A stretch of 64,000 nucleotides of DNA from Desulfamplus magnetovallimortis (lineage in GTDB: Bacteria; Desulfobacterota; Desulfobacteria; Desulfobacterales; Desulfobacteraceae): assembly GCF_900170035.1 (NCBI RefSeq), contig NZ_LT828555.1:59177-123176 (forward strand). Direction: 5' to 3'. Positions 38,312 through 47,299 of the stretch are shown here, piece by piece. How positions within the stretch are numbered: the stretch's first letter is position 1; the number at the start of each line of letters is the position of its first letter. The notes beneath the pieces were generated by a model. That model did not search any database. It had not been told where the DNA came from and worked only from the letters and a program-made list of their open reading frames with translations. Made by a program: the position numbers and the translations under genes.

Positions 38312-40230
38312 AACGATTTTTAAACTCGTTATTTGGTAGATTTTTTAAAAAACAAGATATAGACAGGGAGGAGCACGGAGATAGTACCTCTTCCTTAGAA
38401 CATGAACAGTGTAAATATGGGCAACCTGAGCACGAAAAACATAAGCCCGATCAATGTAAAGCTGCCTATGACATAAAAAGCCGTAGCAGACCTTTTGATA
38501 ATAAACAAGAGAGAATAAAAATAAATGTTTCTCTCTTGAACGGGAAAATTGTATGCGCCTCTGCCGGACAGTTACCTCTTCTGCTGTTTTCATCGCGCAG
38601 AAGTAGAAACTGGATGCATTTGAATAAATCCCTCTTTTTTACAGGCAAGGGAGATGATCACCTATCTTTTTATGATCTTATATCAGCAGCCTCAGAACTG
38701 AAGGATTTTGTCGATAAGAGCAGAAGAGGTTCTTCAAAATCCACGTTATCACCATCTATATCCGCTTCAAACACTCATCCCCGCTCAGTTGATCAAGAAA
38801 AGAACAGGCATTCTGATAGAAAAAAGCCAAAATGGAGTATTGATCAGTTTGACGTGCCTGTTTTGGAAAATGAGACAAGATTCCATGATCTGAACATTCC
38901 TATTAATATCATGCATGCTGTCTGTGATCTTGGATTTAAGTACTGTACGCCGGTTCAGGCACAGGTACTACCCCATACCCTTGCCGGAAAAGATGCAACA
39001 GCAAAAGCACAGACTGGCACAGGCAAAAGTGCAGCATTTTTGATTTCCCTGATTGCAGGACTTATGAGGCGCCCATTGCATGGAAAACGGCAAAAAGGGG
39101 CACCCAGGGCATTAATCCTTGCACCCACAAGGGAGCTTGTCATCCAGATTGAAAAGGATGCAAGGGCATTGACAAAATACAATCAGTTAAAAACCTTTGC
39201 TGTTTTCGGGGGCACAGCTTATAAGCAGCAGCATGATATCCTTGAAAATCGCTATGTTGATATTGTGGCTGCAACCCCTGGGCGATTAATAGATTTTATG
39301 GGGCAGAAGGTTATCAATCTTAATAAGGTTGAAATGCTTGTACTGGATGAGGCCGATCGTATGCTTGATATGGGTTTTTTGCCGGATATAAGAAAAATCA
39401 TCTATGCAACGCCACATAAAGATAAACGTCAGACAATGTTTTTCAGTGCAACTCTTTCCCCGGAAATTTTAAGACTTGCCTCCCAGTGGACAAACGATGC
39501 TGTGCAGATTGAGATTGATCCTGATCATGCAGCTTCGGACAATATTAAACAAAAAGTTTATATTGTTACTGAAAATCAAAAAATCACCCTCCTTTATAAC
39601 CTGATTACAGATAAAAAACTTGACAGGGTCATTCTGTTTGTTAACAGAAGAGATACAACAAGAAGGGTTGCAAGGAAACTTAGGCAGTATGGCCTTGAAA
39701 ACGGAGTTCTCTCTGGTGAGGTTTCCCAGAATCAGAGAATGAAGACCCTTGAAGGTTTTAAAAAGGGTAGGCTTAAAATACTTGTGGCAACGGATGTGGC
39801 GGCAAGGGGACTTCATATTGAAGGGGTCAGCCATGTCATTAATTATGATCTGCCCCAGGAGGCAGAACATTATGTTCATCGAATTGGGCGGACTGGCAGG
39901 GCAGGGGCCAAAGGCATTTCAGTAAGTTTTGCAGATGAAATGAGCTCCTTTCATATTCCTGATATTGAAGCGGTCTTGGGAGAGAAAATGGATTGTGAAT
40001 ACCCGGAAGAGTCTCTCTTAAAACCCCTTCCCCCTCCACTTAAAATAGAAGAGCCTATAGATAAAAAAAGCCAGAGGCAACCCAGAAAGAGTTCCGCATA
40101 TAAAAAGAGTAATATTCATCATGGAAACAGAAGGCGTGTCACCGGCAAAAATTTGCCTCGTAAAAGAGAATCTCAAAAACAGAAGGAGCATTCAAAAGAT
40201 TCGGATGTTAATGAAAAGAAATCGTCATGA
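38308..40230 (+). CDS. DEAD-box RNA helicase
   Basis: A 640-residue helicase. An unusual N-terminal extension of about 175 residues, partly low-complexity, precedes the core. Core motifs are Q-motif FKYCTPVQAQVLP, Walker A AQTGTGKS, PTRELVIQ, DEAD in LVLDEADRMLDMGF, SAT in FFSATL, and the C-lobe ARGLHIEGVSHVINYDLP and HRIGRTGRAGAKG. The tail is lysine/arginine-rich, typical of RhlE/RhlB-like RNA-binding tails. The predicted start is a TTG overlapping the glpB stop, with AAAAAGG nine bases before it; no better start is seen before the core. Probably involved in RNA turnover or ribosome assembly. Confidence 0.9.
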   Translation: MKRFLNSLFGRFFKKQDIDREEHGDSTSSLEHEQCKYGQPEHEKHKPDQCKAAYDIKSRSRPFDNKQERIKINVSLLNGKIVCASAGQLPLLLFSSRRSRNWMHLNKSLFFTGKGDDHLSFYDLISAASELKDFVDKSRRGSSKSTLSPSISASNTHPRSVDQEKNRHSDRKKPKWSIDQFDVPVLENETRFHDLNIPINIMHAVCDLGFKYCTPVQAQVLPHTLAGKDATAKAQTGTGKSAAFLISLIAGLMRRPLHGKRQKGAPRALILAPTRELVIQIEKDARALTKYNQLKTFAVFGGTAYKQQHDILENRYVDIVAATPGRLIDFMGQKVINLNKVEMLVLDEADRMLDMGFLPDIRKIIYATPHKDKRQTMFFSATLSPEILRLASQWTNDAVQIEIDPDHAASDNIKQKVYIVTENQKITLLYNLITDKKLDRVILFVNRRDTTRRVARKLRQYGLENGVLSGEVSQNQRMKTLEGFKKGRLKILVATDVAARGLHIEGVSHVINYDLPQEAEHYVHRIGRTGRAGAKGISVSFADEMSSFHIPDIEAVLGEKMDCEYPEESLLKPLPPPLKIEEPIDKKSQRQPRKSSAYKKSNIHHGNRRRVTGKNLPRKRESQKQKEHSKDSDVNEKKSS

Positions 40231-40299
40231 CCTTGACAGGCTGTGACTCTCCGGTATAAAACAGTTGCTCATGATATTGATGCCGTTGAACCACAATTA

Positions 40300-40467
40300 C
40301 TATAGTATTCCAGATAATTAAATTGATAATGTAAAAGTCTCACTATCTGTTATCTGGATTAATTTTTTACCGTGAAAATGACTATCATTTTTATATTTGG
40401 GGGTGATTGATACGCAATCAATCATGCCCGTTTACAAAAAAATAAAATATTTTTCTGGAAAACTATA
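40300..40467. mobile_element. Family D element, copy 4, split by a family F unit
   Basis: Outer sequence runs CTATAGTATTCCAGATAATT to TTTTTCTGGAAAACTATAT, the reverse of the copy at 34197-34301. At 40366-40430 a 65-bp family F unit (beta type) interrupts it, with TTTAC at both borders. Confidence 0.75.
40366..40435. repeat. Family F unit, beta type, nested in family D
   Basis: TTTACCGTGAAAATGACTAT starts the unit; TTTAC recurs at 40431-40435. It contains the perfect hairpin TGATTGAT/ATCAATCA. It matches the middle unit of the array at 61110-61174. Confidence 0.75.
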
Positions 40468-40521
40468 TAATGTGGAGCGGGAACTTATGCTTTATGAGTC
40501 CTTAATTAAAGGAGTTTGATT

Positions 40522-40944
40522 ATGTTTGGTTTGGGAATGCCTGAAATTCTCCTTATCCTTGCCATTGCCCTTATGGTTATCGGCCCTAAGAAACTTCCGG
40601 AGCTTGCCAAGACCCTTGGCCGTGCTCTGGGTGAGTTCAAGAATGCAGCCCAGGATTTTAAGAGAAGTATTGATCTGGAAAGCTCAACCAGGGAATTTAC
40701 AGAGCCTGTAAAAAATATCAAAACCGATATTAAAAATTCAATAAACCCTCTTGCTGATCAGAAAGAGAATAAAAACAGCGTTGACACTGGTGGCACACCA
40801 GATAACATTAAAAGTTCTGATAAAAAAAAGACAAAGATTGATGACCCTTACGGCAAAAATGAGAATATGGAATATTCTCATATTGGAAATGATAGTTTGG
40901 CAGAAGCTGATTATAAAAAAAAGAGTGACAAGGTGGAAAAATGA
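40522..40944 (+). CDS. tatB: Sec-independent translocase TatB
   Basis: A 140-residue protein with an N-terminal membrane helix (MFGLGMPEILLILAIALMVI), hinge GPKKLPELAKTLGRAL, amphipathic helix and a long polar tail, which fits TatB better than TatA. AAAGGAG selects the ATG at 40522 rather than an in-frame TTG two codons earlier. Its stop overlaps the tatC start by four bases. With TatC it recognises twin-arginine signal peptides of folded exported proteins. Confidence 0.85.
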   Translation: MFGLGMPEILLILAIALMVIGPKKLPELAKTLGRALGEFKNAAQDFKRSIDLESSTREFTEPVKNIKTDIKNSINPLADQKENKNSVDTGGTPDNIKSSDKKKTKIDDPYGKNENMEYSHIGNDSLAEADYKKKSDKVEK

Positions 40945-41741
40945 CCATCCAGGATGAGGATAAAGCCCCTTTTCTTGAACATCTGACAGAGCTTAGAGAC
41001 AGGATGGTCAGATGTTTTATTGCAGTGGGGGTAGGCTTTGTAATTGCCTACTTTTTCAAAGAAAAACTTTTTGATATATTAATTGCCCCCCTTGTGATGG
41101 CCATGGGGGAAGGTCAGAAGATGATTTTTACGGGGTTACCTGAAGCTTTTTTTACCTACCTGAAGGTCTCTTTACTGGCAGGGATTATAATTGCAGTTCC
41201 TGTTCTTTTTTACGAATTTTGGATGTTCATCTCACCAGGGCTTTATCGCCAGGAGAAGAAATTTCTTGTGCCTGTTGTGATTCTTTCCATCTTTTTCTTT
41301 ATTGTTGGTTCAAGTTTTGGTTATTTCATTGTATTTCCTTATGGGTTTCAGTTTTTCTTAGGCTTTGCATCTGATACCATACAGGCAATGCCATCTATGA
41401 AGGAGTATTTAGGTTTTTCGTCAAAAATGCTTCTTGCCTTTGGATTTGTCTTTGAACTTCCACTTATTATAACATTCATGGCACGCATGGGGCTTGTAAC
41501 TGTTCCTTTCTTAAAAAAGAATCGAAAATATGCTGTCCTGATTTTTTTCACAGGATCTGCATTGATAACCCCACCGGATGTGGTTACCCAGATAATGATG
41601 GCCATACCTCTTATGATTCTGTACGAGATAAGTATTCTGGGAGCCAAAATTTTTGGAAAAAAAGATGATATTGATGATGACGATGATGAAATTGAAGAGG
41701 GAGAGGCAGCTCAGAATGGAGTTGAAGATGATGAAAAGTGA
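40941..41741 (+). CDS. tatC: Sec-independent translocase TatC
   Basis: A 266-residue membrane protein with six spans. The N-terminal conserved FLEHLTELRDRM and the first periplasmic region with FYEFWMFISPGLYRQEK are TatC hallmarks. An acidic tail (DDIDDDDDEIEEGE) follows the last span. It overlaps tatB by four bases. TatA is encoded separately at 26788. Clients in this window may include exported redox proteins, though none here has an obvious twin-arginine signal. Confidence 0.95.
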   Translation: MTIQDEDKAPFLEHLTELRDRMVRCFIAVGVGFVIAYFFKEKLFDILIAPLVMAMGEGQKMIFTGLPEAFFTYLKVSLLAGIIIAVPVLFYEFWMFISPGLYRQEKKFLVPVVILSIFFFIVGSSFGYFIVFPYGFQFFLGFASDTIQAMPSMKEYLGFSSKMLLAFGFVFELPLIITFMARMGLVTVPFLKKNRKYAVLIFFTGSALITPPDVVTQIMMAIPLMILYEISILGAKIFGKKDDIDDDDDEIEEGEAAQNGVEDDEK

Positions 41742-42009
41742 GTAATGTCATGTTTTTACAATTTTGGATATAGTCCTGTTTAAGAGATAACAGCACCATT
41801 TTTTTATTATTGACAGAGTCAACCATCATGCTGTAGCATCAGCATCCAAAAATGAATTTAAACCTTCATGGCAGAGTTTATTTAACGGTCAAAGCCTTAC
41901 CATTAATGTCATCAGTGATATTTCGACGGTATAAAATTTTTTTCAGGTGGTGAGGCACCATCTGATATGTATAGGTGTGATTATTATTAACAGCTTAAAG
42001 GAGTAATGA

Positions 42010-42471
42010 ATGATGAGTAAAAAATTGGTATGCTTTATGTTTTCCCTTGTTTTTGCAGTTGTATTTGCAGCCACAGGAATTTACGCTGGAACAGAAGTAG
42101 CAGATGTCTTTAAAATGGAAACAAAAGAGTACGCAACACGTACAAAGGGTCTTGTTGAGTTCACCCACAAGAAACATGTAGAAGACTATGGTATAAAATG
42201 TGGAGATTGTCATCATGATGACAAGGGAAAAGCCCTTGATCTTAAAGCAGGTGACAATGTTCAAAGATGCGTAGAGTGCCATAAAGAGACAGAAAAAGCA
42301 CCAAAGGGTGAAAAATTGAAGAAAAACGAAAAGATAGCAAAATATCACAAAGAAGCCCTTCATGCCAACTGTATTGATTGTCACAAAGATTTTAATAAAG
42401 AGAAAGGCTACAAAGGCAAAGATCCAAAAGCCGCTCCCCAGAGCTGTGCATCATGTCATCCCAAAAAATAG
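42010..42471 (+). CDS. Periplasmic tetraheme cytochrome c3 family protein
   Basis: A 153-residue class III cytochrome. Residues 1-27 are a signal peptide ending near GIYAG. Four CxxCH sites attach heme c: 64-68, 87-91, 121-125 and 146-150. His53, His56 and His69 are likely axial ligands. The length fits type I cytochrome c3 (TpIc3), the usual electron partner of periplasmic hydrogenases and formate dehydrogenases in sulfate reducers. AAAGGAG lies before two consecutive ATGs at 42010 and 42013. It is convergent with the dsr cluster, with a shared terminator between. Confidence 0.92.
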   Translation: MMSKKLVCFMFSLVFAVVFAATGIYAGTEVADVFKMETKEYATRTKGLVEFTHKKHVEDYGIKCGDCHHDDKGKALDLKAGDNVQRCVECHKETEKAPKGEKLKKNEKIAKYHKEALHANCIDCHKDFNKEKGYKGKDPKAAPQSCASCHPKK

Positions 42472-42546
42472 AAATCATTTGCCGTCAAATTTTTTGATTT
42501 TCATGTAGGGTGATCGCAGTCACAACCCATGAAGTTCTAACAAATA

Positions 42547-42592
42547 GAAAAGGATTTTTCTCTTTAATTACAGGGAAAAATCCTTTTTTACT
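42547..42592. terminator. Bidirectional intrinsic terminator between cytochrome c3 and dsrN
   Basis: AAAAGGATTTTTC pairs with GGAAAAATCCTTTTTT around a loop of about 13 bases. The plus strand ends in a T-run, and the left arm offers A residues for the minus strand. It lies between convergent genes. Confidence 0.85.
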
Positions 42593-42643
42593 TTTTGAAT
42601 TATGGCTTTTCAAATTTAGGAAATTGAAGGAGGCAAAATTTTG

Positions 42644-44200
42644 TTATGATTTGTTTTTCATATATTTAAGAGCATTTCTGACAATTGCATCTGCCCACTC
42701 AGGAGTGCTTGCTGCTAAGATATGAGTATATGTCCCAAATACATTCTCTTTGAAAAAACCATCTTTTTTGTGGATTATGCCTTTTCCCCTCTGCATGACA
42801 AAAGCCATATCACTATCCTTGTAGTCAATATCAATCACTGATGAGTACCTGAATTCATGGCCTCTGAGGATCTGTCCAACCTCGTAAAAAGGGTTTGGAT
42901 TTACCACCTCAACCGTTGTATAACCATGTCCTACCGGACGTTTTGACAGACCAAAATTGAGAGGAAGAATATCGGTCATAGGGTATGTGCGGCCATTAAG
43001 TGTAAGGTTTTTGCCAAGAAAAATCAGCCCTCCGCATTCGGCGTATATTGGCAGCCCTTTAATGGCAAGCGCTTTCATGGCTTTTCTGAAAGATTCGTTT
43101 TCCGCAAGTTGTGCAGCATGGGTTTCAGGGAATCCTCCTCCCATATATATTGCATCCACGTCAGGTATGGTTTGCTGGGACAAAGGAGAGATATATTCCA
43201 GTTGAGCACCTCTTGCTTCCAGTGCTTCAAGGTTGTCAGGGTAGTAGAACTGGAATGCAGAGTCTTTTATGATTCCTATAACAGGCGTTTTATTATGTGG
43301 TGAGGTATTTTTCTCTTGTGAATTGAGGTCTGCGCCTTTTGGGGGCTTAAAATCAGGATCTGATTGGGGGGGCTGGCATTTTTTATCTAATTGTTTGTTA
43401 AAAAGAATCGGTTGTGTTTTTTCACAAGTTGGCACAACGTTTGAAACTGCAAGATTAGCCGATTCTGGAAATATCTCTTCTGATATCCTTATGCACGATT
43501 TATAAAGGGTATCAAGGTCAATGTATTGACTGGCAACCTTGGAAGCAGCTTCAAGTGACTCAATGGCAAGTTCGTGTTCGGCTGATGGCACAAGGCCCAT
43601 GTGGCGTTCCGGAAAATCATCAGAGGTCAGTTTGGGCACAGAACCAAATACAGGGATGTTGCAGAACTGTTTTATATTATCTCTGACTTTGCCTTCGTGT
43701 CGTTTTCCGGCAACCTGATTAAGAATAACCCCCATTATGTTGACGTGGGGATCAAAATGAAGGCATCCCATAAGAAGTGCAGCCATGGTTCTGGTGCTTT
43801 TTGTGCAGTCCAGAACTATGAGAACAGGCAGATTAAGGAGTTTGGCAATTTCCGCAGTGCTGGTACGGCCATCTGTGTCAATGCCGTCATAAAGTCCACG
43901 ATTGCCTTCTATTAGTGCTATATCTGAATTTTGGGTGTGGTTGTGAAATGTATGAAGTGTCTGTTCTGTGGAGCAGAGGAAAGTGTCCAGATTATAGCAT
44001 GGCCGACCGGCTGCCTGGGCAAGCCAGCCGGCATCGATATAATCGGGGCCTTTTTTGAAGGGTGCCACATTAATATCAAGTGTTCGCCATGCAGCTGTAA
44101 TGCCGAGGGAGATCACTGTTTTGCCGGTACCTCCCTTGAGACCAGCAATTACTATACCGGGAATATTTTTATCAGAAACATGCATGGAATTTGAAGTCAT
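42644..44200 (-). CDS. dsrN: DsrN/CbiA-type amidase, siroheme or cobyrinate a,c-diamide synthase
   Basis: About 518 residues. The ATP-binding N-terminal domain has GLKGGTGKT (dethiobiotin-synthase-like fold), and the C-terminal class I glutamine amidotransferase domain has YAECGGLIFLG with the catalytic Cys. A variable linker with many polar residues lies between. Next to dsrABD this enzyme is usually called DsrN and is proposed to amidate siroheme to siroamide for sulfite reductase; the same family makes cobyrinate a,c-diamide. AGGAAG supports the ATG at 44200. It is 44 bases from dsrD on the same strand. Confidence 0.85.
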   Translation of the reverse strand: MTSNSMHVSDKNIPGIVIAGLKGGTGKTVISLGITAAWRTLDINVAPFKKGPDYIDAGWLAQAAGRPCYNLDTFLCSTEQTLHTFHNHTQNSDIALIEGNRGLYDGIDTDGRTSTAEIAKLLNLPVLIVLDCTKSTRTMAALLMGCLHFDPHVNIMGVILNQVAGKRHEGKVRDNIKQFCNIPVFGSVPKLTSDDFPERHMGLVPSAEHELAIESLEAASKVASQYIDLDTLYKSCIRISEEIFPESANLAVSNVVPTCEKTQPILFNKQLDKKCQPPQSDPDFKPPKGADLNSQEKNTSPHNKTPVIGIIKDSAFQFYYPDNLEALEARGAQLEYISPLSQQTIPDVDAIYMGGGFPETHAAQLAENESFRKAMKALAIKGLPIYAECGGLIFLGKNLTLNGRTYPMTDILPLNFGLSKRPVGHGYTTVEVVNPNPFYEVGQILRGHEFRYSSVIDIDYKDSDMAFVMQRGKGIIHKKDGFFKENVFGTYTHILAASTPEWADAIVRNALKYMKNKS

Positions 44201-44268
44201 GGGGCTTCCTGGAAGGCATCGCACAATGACAGGCTTGGTTCAAAATAAAGAATCAATGCCTGTTGCGA

Positions 44269-44526
44269 TTACTCTTCACCCTCTGAAGCGTGCTGTTTTC
44301 CGCCGCCTTTAAGGCCATACATTGTAGTACTTCCGCTGGACCAGAATTCCAGTACTCCTTCTTGCACCATTTTATTCACAACATTTTTAATGGCTCTGGG
44401 TTTGTCATCAGGAAAAATAGCGTAAAAATCCTTAATGTAGAATTTTGATTTGTTTTTGGCTTTTTTTGTCAAAAAATCAACAACTGCCTGGGTTGCTGCT
44501 TCTTTATTGTCAAGAAGATCACTCAT
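44269..44526 (-). CDS. dsrD: Dissimilatory sulfite reductase-associated protein DsrD
   Basis: An 85-residue winged-helix protein, slightly longer than the usual 78. Conserved features include FYIKDFYAIFPDDKPRAIK and EGVLEFWSSGSTTMYGL. DsrD is found in sulfate and sulfite reducers next to dsrAB and is reported to activate DsrAB allosterically. A hairpin lies in the 110-base gap after dsrB. Its presence marks reductive rather than oxidative Dsr metabolism. Confidence 0.95.
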   Translation of the reverse strand: MSDLLDNKEAATQAVVDFLTKKAKNKSKFYIKDFYAIFPDDKPRAIKNVVNKMVQEGVLEFWSSGSTTMYGLKGGGKQHASEGEE

Positions 44527-44557
44527 ATTGTTTCCCTCTCTACTTTTTTAACATAAT

Positions 44558-44596
44558 AGCCGAAGTGCCTCCATTATGGATAATGGCACTTCGGCT
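44558..44596 (-). promoter_or_regulatory. Intercistronic hairpin between dsrB and dsrD
   Basis: AGCCGAAGTGCC and GGCACTTCGGCT form a perfect 12-bp stem with a 15-base loop. On the dsr strand no T-run follows, so it is better read as an mRNA-processing or stabilising element than as a full terminator. Confidence 0.7.
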
Positions 44597-44636
44597 GAAA
44601 ATCACGTCAGGTTTTAATTATTGTAGAAACAACAAT

Positions 44637-45785
44637 TTAGAACTTGAACTGTGTTGACTGTCGCCATGACATGTATGCCTGCTGACGGAAATCATCAATA
44701 AGATGATGAGTAAAGTCAAGCTCGCATACCTCAAAGAATTTTTCCCATCCAATTCTCTCTGCCCAGTCACCAAGACGCTCATATTTGTTTGCACCGTTGG
44801 AGTAAGCATTTACCATTTTTGTGATGGCGTCTGTCATGGATGGCCATCTTGGCATCTCATTGGGAAGGAAGGCCACAACAACCTTGGAGAATTTAGGATC
44901 GCTGATTCTGTTGGAAACCTTACCGCCAGCCATAAGAACTATACCGTCACCCTCTGTATCAGCAAGGGGAAGTGATGGACACATGGTGTAGCAGTTACCG
45001 CAGAACATGCAGCGTTCATTTTTAATCTCAACTGATTTTACCTCTTTGCCGTCATCAAGAGTCACTTTTGCAGGTTTAATTGCAGCAGTAGGACATGCGG
45101 AGATAGCAAGCGGGATTTCGCAAAGTCTGTCAAGATATTCGTGGTCAATCATTGGGGGTTTTCTGTGATATCCAAGGATGGCGATATCAGAGCAGTGAAC
45201 AGCACCGCACATATTGAGGCAGCACGCCATGGATACTCTAAGCTGTGCAGGAAGTCTCATCTGCTGGAAATCATCAAACAGAACGTCCATTGTTGCTTTT
45301 ACTGTACCAGAAGCATCAGTAGCAGGAGTGTGGCAATGGATCCAACCCTGTGTATGTACTATGTTGGTAACACCTGCGCCGGTTCCGCCAATGGGAAACT
45401 TATAGCTTCCACCAGGGAATTTACGGCTCTTAAGATCATTTTTCAGTGGCTCTACTTTGTCTTTGGAATCCACCATGAACTCAATGTTGTTACGGGTGGT
45501 AAACCTGAGATGTCCGTCACAATGTTTTTCTGCAATTTCGCAGATTTCATTGATGTGTGTAGTACTCATGAGACGGCAGCCACCAACTCTTACGGTATAT
45601 ACCTCGTCTCCGGACTCTGCAACATGTACCAAAACACCTGGCTCAAGAATCTCGTGATGAGACCATTTGCCTTTGTTTTTCTTGATAACTTCAGGATAGA
45701 ACTCTTCAAAGTGTCTCGGACCAATATCTGTGATCCGGTTTTCCATCGGTTTCTCTGGATTGTAACCAGATGATATAAATGCCAT
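44637..45785 (-). CDS. dsrB: Dissimilatory sulfite reductase beta subunit
   Basis: A 382-residue DsrB, standard length. Cys151, Cys188, Cys189 and Cys193 form the siroheme-coupled 4Fe-4S binding set, and the inserted ferredoxin domain has Cys231, Cys259, Cys262, Cys265 and Cys269. It forms the alpha2-beta2 enzyme that reduces sulfite with DsrC as sulfur acceptor. GGAGA lies before the ATG, 16 bases after dsrA. It ends ahead of a hairpin and dsrD. Confidence 0.98.
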   Translation of the reverse strand: MAFISSGYNPEKPMENRITDIGPRHFEEFYPEVIKKNKGKWSHHEILEPGVLVHVAESGDEVYTVRVGGCRLMSTTHINEICEIAEKHCDGHLRFTTRNNIEFMVDSKDKVEPLKNDLKSRKFPGGSYKFPIGGTGAGVTNIVHTQGWIHCHTPATDASGTVKATMDVLFDDFQQMRLPAQLRVSMACCLNMCGAVHCSDIAILGYHRKPPMIDHEYLDRLCEIPLAISACPTAAIKPAKVTLDDGKEVKSVEIKNERCMFCGNCYTMCPSLPLADTEGDGIVLMAGGKVSNRISDPKFSKVVVAFLPNEMPRWPSMTDAITKMVNAYSNGANKYERLGDWAERIGWEKFFEVCELDFTHHLIDDFRQQAYMSWRQSTQFKF

Positions 45786-45801
45786 TGTATATCTCCTTCC
45801 C

Positions 45802-47127
45802 TTATCTCAGATGGTGTTTTCTGTATTCAACAACATCACGTTCCCAGCCACCGTCAACCTCATCCTCTTTCCAGAATATGTATGGGTTGGTTCTCGGATA
45901 TGCAACATGCTGAGGCTGTGGATCAATGCCTGTAACTTCCAGCAGTTTCTGGAAGCCCTGGCGCATGATAAGCTCACCAAGTCTCTCACGGTTTTTGCCT
46001 TCTTCCATCCACCAATCCCAGATACTTTCAATGACCTCTGTAATGGCTTCGTAATCATTCTCAGGATTAACCTCAACAAAGGGAACCAGCAGAGAGCCCA
46101 TCTGGGCACCATCAAGAATAGGAGCCTTTGCACCTACAAGGATGGAACATCCTCTGTCATCACCAATTCTCAATGCTCTTGGCATTGTGTTGATGCAGTG
46201 CATGCAACGGGTACAGTTTGCATTGTCGATAGAGAGGGTTTTATTTTCAAACTTCATACATTTTGTTGGACAAAGTGCAAGAACTTCTTTTTCAATATCA
46301 AACGGACCCCAATCTTTACCTTTATGAGCACCTGCATTTGCAGGATAGCCAGGATCATTTTCAACATATTTGTTGACTGCATCCTGATCAACTTTGATAG
46401 CATCTCTCCAGGTTCCGATGAAGGACATGTCTGAACGGGCGATGGAAGCCACACAGCCGTTGGGGCAAGCATCCATTTTGAATTTGAACTTATATGGGAA
46501 CGCTGGGCGGTGAAGCTCATCCTGGTACTCATTTGTCAGGAAGTGACAAAGGGCATTGGAGTCGTAGCAGGCATACTGGCATCTGGATGAACCAAGACAG
46601 TCAGCAGGGGTTCTAAGGTTAGAGCCTGAACCACCCAGATCCTGATTCAAATCATGGGTCAGTGTGTAGAAAATTTCCTCAAGCTGTGGAGTTGTGGTTC
46701 CAAGGAAAATGATATCTCCTGTTGCTCCATGCATGTTGGTTACACCGCTGCCTCTGAAATCCCAAAGTTTTGTAAGTTCTCTCAGATAGCTTGTTTTGTA
46801 GTATTTACCACAAGGCTGGGCTACACGCATGGTGTGAAAATGCTCAACACCAGGGAACAGTTTAGGCTGATCACAGTAACGACCAATAACACCACCACCA
46901 TAACCGAAAACACCTACGATACCGCCATGTTTCCAATGTGTTCTTCCATGTTTGAAAGAAAGTTCAAGAACTCCAAGAAGATCCTCTACTGCATCCTGAG
47001 GAATCTGAAACTCAACACCTGCTTCATTCTTTGCTCTGACTTCAGCCTGCTGCTTAAGGTCAGAAACAAAACTCGGCCATGGGCCAGATTCCAACTGGTC
47101 CAGTAAAGGAGTTTCATGTTTTGCCAT
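45802..47127 (-). CDS. dsrA: Dissimilatory sulfite reductase alpha subunit
   Basis: A 441-residue DsrA. The siroheme-4Fe-4S ligands are Cys177, Cys183, Cys221 and Cys225; the ferredoxin domain has Cys286, Cys290, Cys305, Cys308 and Cys311. [13 protein letters not shown] is the conserved segment used for dsrA typing. GGAGGT precedes the ATG. With DsrB it is the catalytic centre of sulfate respiration in the cytoplasm. It lies 172 bases after an unknown gene on the same strand, and it may have its own promoter there. Confidence 0.98.
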   Translation of the reverse strand: MAKHETPLLDQLESGPWPSFVSDLKQQAEVRAKNEAGVEFQIPQDAVEDLLGVLELSFKHGRTHWKHGGIVGVFGYGGGVIGRYCDQPKLFPGVEHFHTMRVAQPCGKYYKTSYLRELTKLWDFRGSGVTNMHGATGDIIFLGTTTPQLEEIFYTLTHDLNQDLGGSGSNLRTPADCLGSSRCQYACYDSNALCHFLTNEYQDELHRPAFPYKFKFKMDACPNGCVASIARSDMSFIGTWRDAIKVDQDAVNKYVENDPGYPANAGAHKGKDWGPFDIEKEVLALCPTKCMKFENKTLSIDNANCTRCMHCINTMPRALRIGDDRGCSILVGAKAPILDGAQMGSLLVPFVEVNPENDYEAITEVIESIWDWWMEEGKNRERLGELIMRQGFQKLLEVTGIDPQPQHVAYPRTNPYIFWKEDEVDGGWERDVVEYRKHHLR

Positions 47128-47299
47128 TTACTTACCTCCGTTAAAAGTTAAATTACATTCTCTTGATGAAACTCTCAATAAGGATACCGTACCCCAAAAA
47201 AGAGATTTCATTCAATTGTCATGCTTCACAGTTGTCTATGTTAAAGATGATCTTTTGGCAGACCACCGTCGGTTTCTCAGCCCGGAGTGGCAGATAATC

